64,000 nucleotides of DNA from Neckera pumila. Taxonomy: Eukaryota > Streptophyta > Bryopsida > Hypnales > Neckeraceae. This document shows, in pieces, positions 34,230 through 44,991 of this stretch. Below the pieces are notes generated by a model that did not search any database, was not told where the DNA came from, and saw only the letters and a list, made by a program, of their open reading frames with translations. The DNA lies in the NCBI GenBank assembly GCA_963969595.1, contig OZ018409.1:5284520-5348519 (forward strand), written 5' to 3'. Positions within the stretch are counted from its first letter, which is position 1, and the number at the start of each line of letters is the position of its first letter. The position numbers and the translations under genes were made by a program.

Positions 34230-35468
34230 ATGGAGGAGATCGATCCATTTCTAGAGACACCTCTCGTGTGGTGCGGTGGTAAAGATACAGATCAAGATAT
34301 TGCCATCCTCTTGATCCTCCCAGGACTCTCAGAGGATGAGGCCGATTATTATTCCCCCTTGGCGGAGGTGCGGGTGCATTCCAGTCGTTTGCGGACCTGC
34401 AGCAAATACTTTGCGACGGCCCTTTTCTTGAACCCGCCCTGTTCGAAGCGGAAGCGGAAGCGGACTCCATTGGAATACAAACTGGAAACTGTCTGCGCAA
34501 ATGAAACGGTTTACAGCGATTGCTTTGCAAGGATGTATACCCCTTTTCAAAAGAGCTTCGAGGACGTGAACTATGCTCTCCCGCTTCTCGCTGTCGCCAC
34601 CCAGATTGAGTTTGAGGAGCTTGTGAGGTCCATCTGCCGGTACTTGGCGTCGGTCCAGTGGTCCGGTGAGGATGAGTTGAAGATTCGACGGCACGTGGCT
34701 TCACCTAATTTTCCTCGTCGTCACGCCAAGGAGCTCTTGGCGCGGGTGGAGGGGAAAGAAGATCGTTGCAGGTCAATTCGCCCTCTGATTCAGCAGTGTA
34801 TGCATTCTCTAGATAATGTTGACAACAACTCATCCCGCGTTTTACTCGAGGAATTACTAGAGACAGTCCGAGGACGACAAAGTGCATGTTCGACTTTTGA
34901 GCAGGACTTAGTCACAATTATCAACGAAGAGGCGAAGCGCATGGTTGAGGATGTCCACAAGAACTACGATTCTTCTGTGGAGAGTTTTCAACAAGTGCCC
35001 AAGCTGTGGGCGGTCTGTTCTGTGTTGGAAGCGTTACTGGGGGCGTCACTTGGGGAAGCAGGGGTCAAGTGCTTCCTGCGTCTGGAAAACTACCCGAGCA
35101 TTCTTGCACATGCCGCGAGAAGTTTGGAATTGGACATTTATTGTATTGCCTATGAATTTGCAAGGCTCATTCTTTCCATCTGTACAGAGGTGGTGGTTGG
35201 AAATCTGCTTTTGGGGATACCAGATCGAGTATTGCTGTTGAAGAATTGGCGCCCTCTGTTCCAAAAACTTGACATTATGGAGAGTTTTAAGCCACTGGCC
35301 GCGTCTTTGTTCTGCACTTTGCCCTTCCAGCAGCAGATGGAGCTCCTCAACAATGAGGCCAAGGCGGATAACTACGACACTTATATCAACCCACAGTCAT
35401 TTGTAAAGCTATTGAAGGATCAGTGGCCATCTGATGACGACGCAAGGATGCAGGCTGAGATGGATTGA
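34230..35468 (+). CDS. BTB/POZ-domain protein, plant type
   Basis: Intact 412-codon frame. The open frame begins with TTG at 34197; the first ATG (34230, CAGAGATGG) is the likely start, giving MEEIDPFLETPLVW. A BTB/POZ fold occupies about residues 46-142: the strand-helix EVRVHSSRLRTCSKYFATAL, a basic insert (CSKRKRKRTP, 71-80, possible nuclear signal), then a SFEDVNYALPLLAVATQIEF helix pair and CRYLASVQWS. The rest is helical, as in the C-terminal part of plant BTB proteins of the At1g63850/At3g05675 type. Such proteins often serve as substrate adaptors for CUL3 E3 ligases; that role is inferred from the family only. Single exon as read, GC-richer than its surroundings. It lies 4 kb from the RING gene with a duplicated upstream segment in common, so shared regulation is possible but not shown. 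Confidence 0.85.
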   Translation: MEEIDPFLETPLVWCGGKDTDQDIAILLILPGLSEDEADYYSPLAEVRVHSSRLRTCSKYFATALFLNPPCSKRKRKRTPLEYKLETVCANETVYSDCFARMYTPFQKSFEDVNYALPLLAVATQIEFEELVRSICRYLASVQWSGEDELKIRRHVASPNFPRRHAKELLARVEGKEDRCRSIRPLIQQCMHSLDNVDNNSSRVLLEELLETVRGRQSACSTFEQDLVTIINEEAKRMVEDVHKNYDSSVESFQQVPKLWAVCSVLEALLGASLGEAGVKCFLRLENYPSILAHAARSLELDIYCIAYEFARLILSICTEVVVGNLLLGIPDRVLLLKNWRPLFQKLDIMESFKPLAASLFCTLPFQQQMELLNNEAKADNYDTYINPQSFVKLLKDQWPSDDDARMQAEMD

Positions 35469-37731
35469 AGACTGGATATCTGTCGCTAAATCGAACCCAC
35501 GGTTCCTTTGCATTTAAAGTCCGGGCCTGGCCGACTGATCATCGATTTCTTCGGTTCAAGACTAGCTTCACGGATGGATTTTCTGTTGATAAGTATATTC
35601 ACTCACAGTGCAAAAGTGAACAATGAAGACACATAGAGTATGTCAATTTGAGCTGAAACATTTCATTCTTTTAATTCAGGTTAAATATTATTCATGTACA
35701 CAGTATGAATAATTACGACAATTACGACTTTTAATTACAGGATCTTCAGTCGATCCAGTTTGGACAATTTTGCAGCATATTTAGAAATTAAACTTGGCTG
35801 CTTGAGTATCTTTCTGTGACTTGGATCGCAGTGTTTATCCGTTGAGCTCATGAATGCAAGATGCTCAGTCCGTGAATTGAGTTGCAGACGGATATATGGA
35901 CATGTGCATGCGTGGTTTGTGGAGTCCTTCATTTCTAAAGTTTTATTAGTGCATTATAAACTAAGTGTATTTGAATTGCCTTGGACATTATGTATGGTCC
36001 CGGACTGCCATTCCCACTGCATGTTTACTTTGGCATTGATTTTCCTTGTTTGCTGTTTTTCCATCATGCGGTATAAACCAATGTCGGTGAGTTGGCCATG
36101 GAGGAGTCATTCATTTCAGTCTGTCATAAATTGCAAATAATTTAATAATGTAGTGCAAGATGCATGCTTGAATGCAAATTTACAGCAGCTTTTAAGTTCA
36201 GAAGTTCAAGAGAAGCTTCAAGAGATGAGACAACTGAATTTATTTGTTGTTATTCATAAGACTTGTAAGGTGTTCTCTCGCTCAGGTGAGACCTGAGAGC
36301 CATGCCCAGAAGCATCGCTGAGAAATGACCAGACCTTTATCATTCATTTCCAAGAAGTCACTCTTACAAAGAAGTTTGCAGATTCAAGAGAATTATGTTG
36401 TCCTGTTCAATTCCTCAAAATTCGTAGCCAGTACATTGACTCAGATACAACTATTGTTACAATAGTTCGATGCTTGGAGGGCTCAACTGAGCAAAATGAG
36501 CTGCCACCCAATGCAAGTATCCTCTGTTGATGAAGATACACTAAGTTTGATCTGAAATTTCTGACTGGTGGTAGAATGATGTCACTGTTGTTGATTTTTG
36601 GAAGCTGTGTCTGTAAAATATTTTATTCTTATATGGAAACAATGAAATATACTAACTTTAACTAGCGCTAGAATTCTATGTCCAAAAAATTGTCCAAGAA
36701 AATACATACTTTGACGTTTTAAATTGTAGAAAATAGGAATTTTTTTTTTCAAAGAAACTACAGCATTGATAATTTGGGAGGACTTCAAGATTGGTGATGG
36801 GATTTTACCAAAAAAATTAGGTGAAAACCATCTCATGATTAGATGGTCAATCTAATGATTAGAAGTAAGAGCGCAAGCTTGGAGACCTGTTTGTACAAAT
36901 GTAAAGGACATAAAATAATATATTTTTAGATGCCCTTTGGTAGGAACATATTCTAACTACTATAGAAATATATTACAAAATTTTCAGCTAAAAATTATTA
37001 ATTTACACCGCTCAATTTAGTTTAAAAAATCCCTAAATGTCAAAGTGTGACAAATTAACAAAACTGACTCCTAAATGTAAAAAGATTTTTTAAATTCTTT
37101 ATAAAACAAGGGAAACAAATTTCACCAAAATATCTAGAAACAGATTTTTTTTTGTTTTTGCATTAAATTCATAATTCAAAAGTTATAGCATTCCAAAATC
37201 AAAACAAAACAAAACTAGCAGGTGATTCACATATTTTAATATTTAGCACATGCATCCATCTTCTTGTGCATATATAATGGCAATGCATTAGAAAAAGAAA
37301 TGGGATTTCTTTAGCAAAATTGCAACAGCTGGACCAACCATTGGAGAAAATTGCAAGACTCTGCAGGGCCGCTTCAAAGTGACCCAACCAATCTATTACT
37401 TGAAAGTAGGCATGTAGCCACAATGAGTAGTTAGAGTGTGTGAATTTTGGGAAGGATGTCAGGACTCACTAATGTGACTGTAGTATAGATCTGATGAACT
37501 GGGTAATTAATCAAATTAACCAAAATGAAGTGGATTTTGATGCGAATTGTCAAAAAAATTAGAAAAATTAGCAATTTCAAACTAACTTTGTAAGCCAAAT
37601 AGTTTAGTGAATTTGAAGTTGAAAAGGGAAGATATTTATACAAGTGGAATAGTAGTAGGTACAACAATTTATGTGGGATATATAAACTGGAACTAATAAG
37701 AGCACAACCACTCATAGTTAAGTAAAAAGCA
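35469..37731. other. Intergenic, no supported gene
   Basis: 3' flank of the BTB gene, then AT-rich spacer. The open frames at 35850-36140 and others are short, hydrophobic or low-complexity and unsupported. No element ends recognised. Confidence 0.45.
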
Positions 37732-38103
37732 GAAATTGTGTTAAAAGTTGAATTTTAGACCTCATTTAGGCATAGTAGAATAATTTTTTTCAAAAGTCTT
37801 TGAACAAAAATGTAGAGAATCAATCTAGTTTTCATCTCCAAAAACACGTTTGAGTTTTAGAGCTTCCAACAAAATGTTAAGGAAAAAATTCTAAAAGGAA
37901 TTAGAAGCAAAATTTTCTTTGACATTTAAACATCCTCTTAGAATTTTTTTCCATAACTTTTTGTTGGAAGCTCTGAACCTTAAACGGATTTTTGGAGATG
38001 AAAACTAGATTGATTCTCTACATTTTTGTTCAAAGATTTTGAAAAAATTTATTCTACTATGTAATGCCTAAATGAGGTCTAAAATTCAACTTTTAACACA
38101 ATT
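37732..38103. mobile_element. Foldback element with ~160 bp inverted arms (FB3)
   Basis: Outer ends AATTGTGTTAAAAGTTGAA and TTCAACTTTTAACACAATT; arms match inward through GACCTCATTTAGGCAT / ATGCCTAAATGAGGTC and CCAACAAAATGTTAAGGA / TCCATAACTTTTTGTTGG, with a loop of about 45 bp near 37916. Non-coding; MITE or foldback type. Confidence 0.9.
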
Positions 38104-40258
38104 CTTGAATTTGAATAATGAGTGATCTCTCTTTAAAATATCCCATATTCTTTGAGATTTAACCATGGACAATTGATTTTTCTATATAAGCAACCTCTTC
38201 ACCCTTCATTTTCACCGATTGTCAATGAATTATGACTATCACATTGCCATTAAGAAAGATCTTGATAGTAGATGTCATTGGACTAATTTTGACAATTGAT
38301 TTTTTTTCGAAAACTTGGTTAGAATACAAAGTGTGCAATAATTAGGGTTAAGGTGCATTATAATACCTGAACCTTGAGTATTTAATGCCTTGTACTTGGA
38401 TATTGAACCACTGACACATTTGATGTTGCAATGCAAGGTGAATAACTATTGGAAAAAAAGCAATCCTTTATCCAATTTAAATGTTATTGTGGGATCCTTT
38501 CAGCTGTACTGGAACGGCCATTGAGGCTTGCAATTTTTTGTAATGAATGCAAATTGAAAAAAAATTGAAAAAAAATATTAATTGAGAAAAAAATTGGATT
38601 CTAATGTTCTACGACAGTCATCAGATACTATTGGTCCAACTTTGGTTGCCCTCTTCAAGCTCCATTCTTTCTCTAGTAAGGTAAACTTGCCTATGATAGG
38701 CAGAATGAGTGATTTGGGCCGTTGCCATTAGGAATAAAAATCATTCTTTTTTACATACAAAGATAAATGTGAGACATAAAGGAAGCAATTGAAATTTTAT
38801 TTTTTGGACAAAGTATGAATTAGTTATGAATTTTCAAAGTGTTTAGTCCAATTGGTTTAAAAGAGTCTGTAGACTACCCCAAATCAGCAAAAAGTGTTTC
38901 CATAATGGTCATCTTACCATCTAAAGCAGTCACCAAATTTTCTAACATGGCTACAAGATTTCCTAACATGGCCATGATATGAAGGAAAAAAAAATAACTT
39001 TCTATGACAAGTTTACACTAGAAAGGTGTAAGTGTCCTATGACAATCACTTATAACTCTATGGCCATCTCCCAAGGCATTGATTTTGGCCACTAACCAAC
39101 CTAATCAAGTCATAATCTCATTCATTGACAAAAATCTGAAATGGGTTGATGTAAGATTGTAATGGATGGTTTTGTAGATGTCTGCATTAGGTGGTCTGTC
39201 TGGCATAGGCAGGTTTACTTTAGTGTACAATTGTTTGGGATCACTTTTTGTGGAGATTAAAAAAGGAGATGTACATGTATATATCTATGCGTCATGGAGA
39301 GGAGGGTTGCTATTATGTGAGCATAGGAGTGTGAGCCTATGAGCTTAAAATACTACATACCTATGTTATAGGTGTATATATTATAGAAATTGTCTATGAT
39401 TATAGTGTATATATATTACAAATGTCTATATTATAGGTATTTATGATACATACCTATATTATAGTGTGAGGTATCTATATTATAGGTACCTATATTGTAG
39501 GCTCAATGCTCACAAGCTCGCATTCTTGGGCTCACATACTAGCACCGTTGGTATGAAAAAAGCCTTCAGTGGTTCATTTTGTCAATCACTCTAAATAAGG
39601 CTAGTTTTTGAGGCTCAAGAATTAATCCATAAGGACAAAGGAGACCACTTTCTGGCTCCATATTTTTGTAGTAGTTTTGAAGTGTTAACATGGGGATTTC
39701 TAATTGTTCAAATTTTTCAAAATTGAGCCAATCTTATGCTATTTCCTTCACTCAATCTATTGATATGAAGATTTTTCATATATGATGTATATTTTTTACA
39801 ATTTGACCAATCAAAATAAACAATTTAAAATTATGAATTTGTCATCCTAAAAAGGTTAATTTTGATTGAACCTCAGGTCTCCAAAGAAGGAATATGTCTT
39901 TTGTCCTAAGATACTAGAGGAAAGAAATAGCTGGTTTTACAATGTTACGTAAAACCTTATTGAATGTTGCAACCAACCCTAAAAATACACTCTTTATCAA
40001 TTGGTGGACTAGTGATGTGTAAAGATGAAAGTTGCCCATACATAAGATTCTAGATAGAAACTCTGATCTTCAAAGAAGGCCGGCGTGAATAAAGTGTCTG
40101 TTTGTTATGACAATGAGCCAATGTCCACCAAATCAAGGGCCATTGATGCAAAATTACTTTCCCCTTTCGAGAATAGACACTTTAACACCAGTAACCAGAT
40201 AAAGTAACCAAGATTAAAGATGTTTGATAAATATGGATTATAAGTGCAAAGTGTATAA
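38104..40258. other. Intergenic, no gene; TA-rich repeated stretch at 39.35-39.5 kb
   Basis: AT-rich. Around 39340-39510 the motif CTATATTATAGGTA recurs several times in direct order between inverted GTGAGC-type ends, possibly a small element. No coding signal. Confidence 0.45.
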
Positions 40259-40660
40259 ATGGAGGGTCTTCAAGTCATGAGTACAGAGGTTGATTGTAGA
40301 AAAACTAACTATCATGACTATATTTTCCTCTTTTTTGTTTATATACTGCTGTGTTTGTATTTTTCTTACTCTATTGGAAGTGGTTGGTTGTTTTCTATTT
40401 TTCTTTTATGTAATATAATTGAACTCGCATATTGTATGGCAATGGTGTTGATTGTTTTAAAAGTGTGTTTTAGAGCAATTTTGGGTAATTTGAGTTTGGT
40501 TTCAAGGAATTTCATTGAGGGGGCATGTATTGTTCCTCTGAATCCTACTATAATGATAATTAGTGGGTCTATTTTCCATCCTTGGGCAATGATTATGTTT
40601 ATTAGTGGTTGGTATTTCTGAATTTTGTTATCTATTGTTATTTGTGAGAATCTATCATTA
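40259..40660 (-). pseudogene. LINE C-terminal tail, 3' of the nested insertion
   Basis: Minus-strand translation gives an uninterrupted stretch including IIIAQGWKIDPLIIIIVGFRG, a basic helix and IILHKRKIENNQPL. Placement on the same strand and with the same codon style on the far side of element B5 argues that it is the end of the same LINE protein. The plus-strand 120-codon frame here is an antisense artefact. I infer, and cannot prove by eye, that it belongs to this LINE. Confidence 0.55.
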
Positions 40661-40794
40661 GAGTATGTGAATTCAATGAATTGTATTGTGAGATTATTGT
40701 CTGGGCTAGTTGGTGGTTTGCTTTGGTAGGGGAGTCCATTAACACAGAGGATATCCGGTTTAAATCTAGCATTGTAGTGACAGCTTTGTCTTAT

Positions 40795-41707
40795 CTCCTA
40801 AAGTCCCATTATCCCCTCGGGACAAATCAGATTTTGGGCAGGTACCTACAAGCTCAATTTTTAGTGAAACTTTTTGAAACTTTTCCATAAGATAGAAAAA
40901 TTGATTAGCTTCGTGGGAATATAATTTTGATTTCAAATGGTGCCCGGGAGCACAAGTTATACCACAAATAGCCTCAAACTAAACTCGGCGGCCAACACAA
41001 AAAATTTGCAAAAAGTCAAAATAAACTTAAATTTTTTTTTCTCTGAAACTTTATGTTTTTTGTCTACATGTGAAGCTTTGATTCATTTTATTTGGACTAA
41101 TAATGAGCAAGTTTTGGACAATCTTGTTTTTTGGGCAATCTAGGCATCTTTTTGAAAAAATAACATTTAGGATTCATTTCTGAATTCAATTTTCACAATT
41201 TTTTATTTTTTACTTTTTGAGAATGTAGTGTTTTCTTGCTAAAACAATCTCACCATTGGGATTATTGAATTTCAATCCCATCTAAGAGCTATTAACAATT
41301 TAGTTTTTTTTCAATCTTGGACTTACTTCTACTTAACAATTTTTTAAAGAATGAAAATCAAGTGTGTTTTTTTTGAAATTTTTTTTGTAGACTTTCAACT
41401 TACATCTTCAACATAAAAAATTTTAATTCAATGTAGTGCAAAAGAATTCCACAAATGGCGGTCAAAGTCATCTGAAATTGCAAGTGAGTGTTAAAAAAAC
41501 TTTTTTTTTCCACTTTGAATGCTAATATCTTCCAATCTATACGGTCAAACTTCATGAATTTTTACCACATGATCTTTGACAAGTGAAGTACAAGATCCTA
41601 CAATTTGATTCTAAAAAAATGTTTTTTTTTGTGTTCTTGGGTGAACGCAGCCAAAATGGCAGTTTTGAGTGGTTTTTGACAGAAAAATGGCCTTGGAACT
41701 TTAGGGG
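40795..41707 (+). mobile_element. TTAA-family element, subfamily B, copy B5, nested in the LINE
   Basis: 913 bp with ends CTCCTAAAG and CTTTAGGGG, bracketed by a direct TTAT at 40791-40794 and 41708-41711. Interior blocks: GATTTTGGGCAGGTACC, ATAGAAAAATTGATTAGCT, AAAATGGCAGTTTTGAGTGG, GGCCTTGGAAC. It separates the LINE zinc-finger segment from the LINE tail, so it inserted after the LINE did. Confidence 0.88.
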
Positions 41708-41729
41708 TTATGCAAGAGCAAGGTAGAAG

Positions 41730-42002
41730 TCACGAGAGGACTGTATGTTCTTGTGGGTTGTTGTTGAATGTTCCTGCATTCATAAGAGTGTAGATTCTAG
41801 TTTTTTTAGTGGATAGTATTAGCTTTCTCAGTTCCCATACTGCTTTGTTATGTCTTTTGGTTCTAAGGGCATGAATATGGTGTTGATTGCATTTGAGTAG
41901 TACATGGAGCCATGTATCTACTTCTTGGGAGTTACATATGGAGCATGTGATGGATGGAAATCTTGCTACGCCAAAAAATAGTTGTTTTCTAGCATTTTCC
42001 AT
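41730..42002 (-). pseudogene. LINE zinc-finger segment
   Basis: Minus-strand frame with the pattern Cys-X2-Cys-X9-His-X4-Cys (CSICNSQEVDTWLHVLLKC) followed by HIHALRTKRHNKAVWEL. This resembles the zinc-binding region found after the RT or RNase H in plant LINEs, thought to bind nucleic acid. Confidence 0.7.
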
Positions 42003-42038
42003 GTATTGGCCGGTACGGAATTTTAGTAAGCTTGTTTT

Positions 42039-42740
42039 TTATGAGTCGGTTATTTCAGGGTTAGTCCAAAATTCATTACAGAGCTTGTTATCTATATCGG
42101 GATTACGTGTCCATTTACTAATGTTTGGAAATTGTTGTACCAGTATATCCAAATTTTTATCACGATCATGCTTGGTGATGTATATTTGAAGGCATCTAAC
42201 GGGGCCTTTATCAGGTCGTTGGGTTGGGCCTGGCCATTCGTCTTTTTGGTAATAAAATGGTGTAGTGTGTGCAAATTCATATGATTTTGAGGCAAATTTG
42301 TATTGTTTTGCAGTACCGTTTTTTGCAAGTTTGTCCGCTTCTTCATTTCCTACAATATTAACATGGGCTTTAATTTTGTAAATTGTCGTAGGTTGTGTAA
42401 GATTTTGTAGCATTTCGACCATAGATTCTAATATGGTTTTGTCTGCATGGTTACGGTGTAGCGTAGGGTATTTTAGTTGTGTATTTAGCACATATGGACA
42501 GTTTAAACAGTCGATGAATATATCTGCTGGTTCATGTGCATATTTGGTAGTAATTATGCGTAGTGTTTTGTATATGGCCATTAGCTCTGCTCTAAAAATG
42601 GTTTATAGACCTGGTAGTCGTTTTGAAATTTGGATATCTTCTTTAAAAGGATTGTATATGCCATATCCCGCTTTTTCACGTATCCAGTGGCCATCTGCAT
42701 GTTCTTTAGGTGGTATGAATGATCCATCAGTGTAATAACT
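42039..42740 (-). pseudogene. LINE RNase H domain, one in-frame stop
   Basis: All four acidic catalytic positions of RNase H type I are visible in order: Asp in YYTDGSF (near 42730), Glu in RAELMAIY (near 42586), Asp in IFIDCLNCPYVLN, and Asp in GNEEADKLAKNG, preceded by the His-containing KAHVNIVG. A TAA interrupts the frame shortly before RAELMAIY, fitting a CAA-to-TAA change. The domain would degrade RNA in RNA-DNA hybrids during element replication. Confidence 0.82.
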
Positions 42741-43003
42741 ATATTGCGGTGGGAATATTATTTAGGGTATAATTGAGTAAGTAGGTATTGGAGGCGTAAA
42801 TATATTTATTGAGTTGGAAATGGATGTATATGTGAGTTTATTCCAGTTGGAGTTTTTGTTCATTGATACATTATTGGGTGTTGGAGCAGCAATTTGTATG
42901 TGGTATTGTGTTATTTGCATATTTTGGAGGATTGTTATGAAAGAATGTATTTGGCTGGGTGGACCTATATTGTGATTTTGGTGGTGTGTACAAAGAATAT
43001 GTA

Positions 43004-43705
43004 TTACAAGTGGTTCAGTACGTGGTCGTCTATTAGGTCAGGGGGGACTGATGGTTCTTCGTATGCAATAGTGTTTGCGGCAAAATGGGCAATGACATTT
43101 GTATCTTCGAATGGTCCAATGTGTAGGGAGAAGTTTTGGTACCAATTTATGGCTGGTATGACTAGTATAGTTATGGTGTTTGGATCATGTTTGGCTGCTA
43201 GTCTTGCCCAATGTATAGCTTGTTGGGCCGATTCCGTATTGTGTGGATGTGCAAAGCCGATGCCTTTCCATTTGTATTCAAAAGCTTTGCCAAGTGATCC
43301 AAATATTTTATCCCTGTCAAATGGAGAGTAAAATTGTATGATTTGTGTGGAGCATGTAATTGGTGAAGAAAAATATGAGTAGGAGATGTTGAATGTTGTT
43401 GTTAGGGAGTCTAGGATGTTTTGTGGGAGAGTGTGTTGTAAAGTTCTAAGTGGATTTTTATTAGTTTTTTTATATTTGTATCTTTGATATAGCCATATGA
43501 ATTGTATAGGCGGTACAAGGCCGTATGAGCTATATATGGCATTGTGGTATTGTTTCCATAGCCATTGTAATCTAGTGGTTGGGATAGTAATGAGATGTTG
43601 ACCAGTATCTAGGTATAGGTGTATTAGTTCATTTTGTATTATTATAGTGTGTGTATTTGTGATAATGTCTTTTTTTGGGTTGCATTTGGTTGTGGAAATG
43701 CACAT
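43004..43705 (-). CDS. PCIF1-like (adenine methyltransferase fold) domain of the LINE polyprotein
   Basis: Uninterrupted 233-codon segment between RT and RNase H. Landmarks: TTRLQWLWKQYHNAIY (43-58), a Leu-rich LPQNILDSLTTTF (93-105), YFSSPITC (111-118), FYSPFDRDKIFGSLGKAFEY (125-144), GFAHPHNTE (150-158) and TITILVIPAINWYQ (177-190). Order and spacing resemble PCIF1-family cap adenosine methyltransferases: a (F)xSPLN-like motif, a C/Y-S-x-F…FGSxG…F strand, the catalytic NPPF loop, and a V-x-I-P-x-W strand. Here the NPPF position reads HPHN, so this copy, or the whole domain family, may be inactive. The assignment is my own pattern match; the boundaries are those of the open frame, not of a gene. 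Confidence 0.5.
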   Translation of the reverse strand: MCISTTKCNPKKDIITNTHTIIIQNELIHLYLDTGQHLITIPTTRLQWLWKQYHNAIYSSYGLVPPIQFIWLYQRYKYKKTNKNPLRTLQHTLPQNILDSLTTTFNISYSYFSSPITCSTQIIQFYSPFDRDKIFGSLGKAFEYKWKGIGFAHPHNTESAQQAIHWARLAAKHDPNTITILVIPAINWYQNFSLHIGPFEDTNVIAHFAANTIAYEEPSVPPDLIDDHVLNHL

Positions 43706-44126
43706 AAGTGGGATTATTGTTGGAGGTGGGATGAATTGTATATCTCTGGATTGTTCAAGGTTAAAGTTTGTCGTGATGATGTTTTTGTAGTACTTATGTT
43801 TGTTGTTTTGTGTAATATTGTGTTAATAAAGTGATGTTGTGTGTGATTTCTGTTGGTTGATTAAATGGGAAGAGGTCTCTTTGTAGCATCCATTTGCTAT
43901 AACTTGTGATATCTTGAAGTGACCATTGTCATAAATGTTTAGTATATTTTTTTGAAATTTTGTATTTGTCTTTCATTTCTATGGTTTTGTGGTCTGCTAT
44001 ACTATGTATGGGGAATTTGAGTGAATTATTTTGAATATGTAGAGGTGGATTTTGCGGTTGGATTAATTGTGTCTGTGGTAGATGTTGGATATGATCTGAG
44101 GTTCTTAGAATTGTATCTTGATTGTC

Positions 44127-44880
44127 TTATATGTATTGTGCTTTGAGAGTTTGTATTGTTGGGTGTCTTTGGCACGGGTTTGGACACTTAAGTGTACACC
44201 TTGGATAACAAAAAAGTTGTTCTTCTATGTTCAAAGTGCTTTTTCCTATTTTGGTTGGAGCTTGATAATATATTTTGAAGTCTTCCGGTGACATTAGATT
44301 TGTACCATTTGGGAGTGTGATGTGTTTTATTTTGTATATGTTGTGTAATAGGAGTTTATGTATCATTTTAAGAGAGAGTTTGGGATTTATGTCTGGTAGA
44401 ATAAGAGTGGTTTGTGATAACCATTCTTGTTCAAGTTCTATTGCATGTAGTTGGAAGCTTTCTTTTATATTCTTGAAGTAGATGCCTGCTTTATGTTTTA
44501 GGAGGAATAGTGTTCGAGTTGTAGGCGATCTGATACAATCATGTTCTTTGATTCTCGGGATGTTCTTTGCACCTCCATATTTGGCTAGGATATGGTGAAT
44601 GAGTCTTCTATATATAATTCCTAGTCATCCTGGATCATTCAGGGCGTTTCTAAGTTGTTTGCTAATGCAACGTAGGTATGCATTTGTAAGTGAGAAGGCC
44701 TCTAGCCCTTATTAATTCATGTGGTAATTGTGCAATTACGTTTGCAGTACATTTTGGCAGTCCACATATGGTTTGGGGGATGCTAATGATCTTTTTATCT
44801 AGTTTTTTAATTGTTGGTAGAGAATATGGGACTGCGAAGAAGCTATAAGCTATGCCAGCTCTGATTACGGTATCTACCAT
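44127..44880 (-). pseudogene. LINE connecting region between RT and the PCIF1-like domain
   Basis: Two open segments in different frames (44880-44662 with IAYSFFAVPYSLPTIKKLD and GLPKCTANVIAQ; 44366-44127 with FCYPRCTLKCPNPC), separated by stops. The first resembles the thumb-adjacent helices after plant LINE RTs; the second has a Cys cluster. No separate function is assigned. Confidence 0.55.
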
Positions 44881-44991
44881 GTTGATTTTTTGTTTTATTG
44901 TGGCTGGGCAATTTGTAAGTTGTGCACATTGGTCTGTTACTTTTTTAGTGGTGATGTGTGTTTGTAATTTCTATTTTAGTGAAGGCACTAA

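Noticed and set aside
40259..40621. Plus-strand 120-codon hydrophobic frame
   Set aside because: The minus strand of the same stretch reads as the LINE C-terminal tail, so the plus frame is its shadow.
43894..44481. Plus-strand frames within the LINE
   Set aside because: Antisense to the LINE protein; T-rich codons give Val/Leu/Cys/Trp-rich products without domains.
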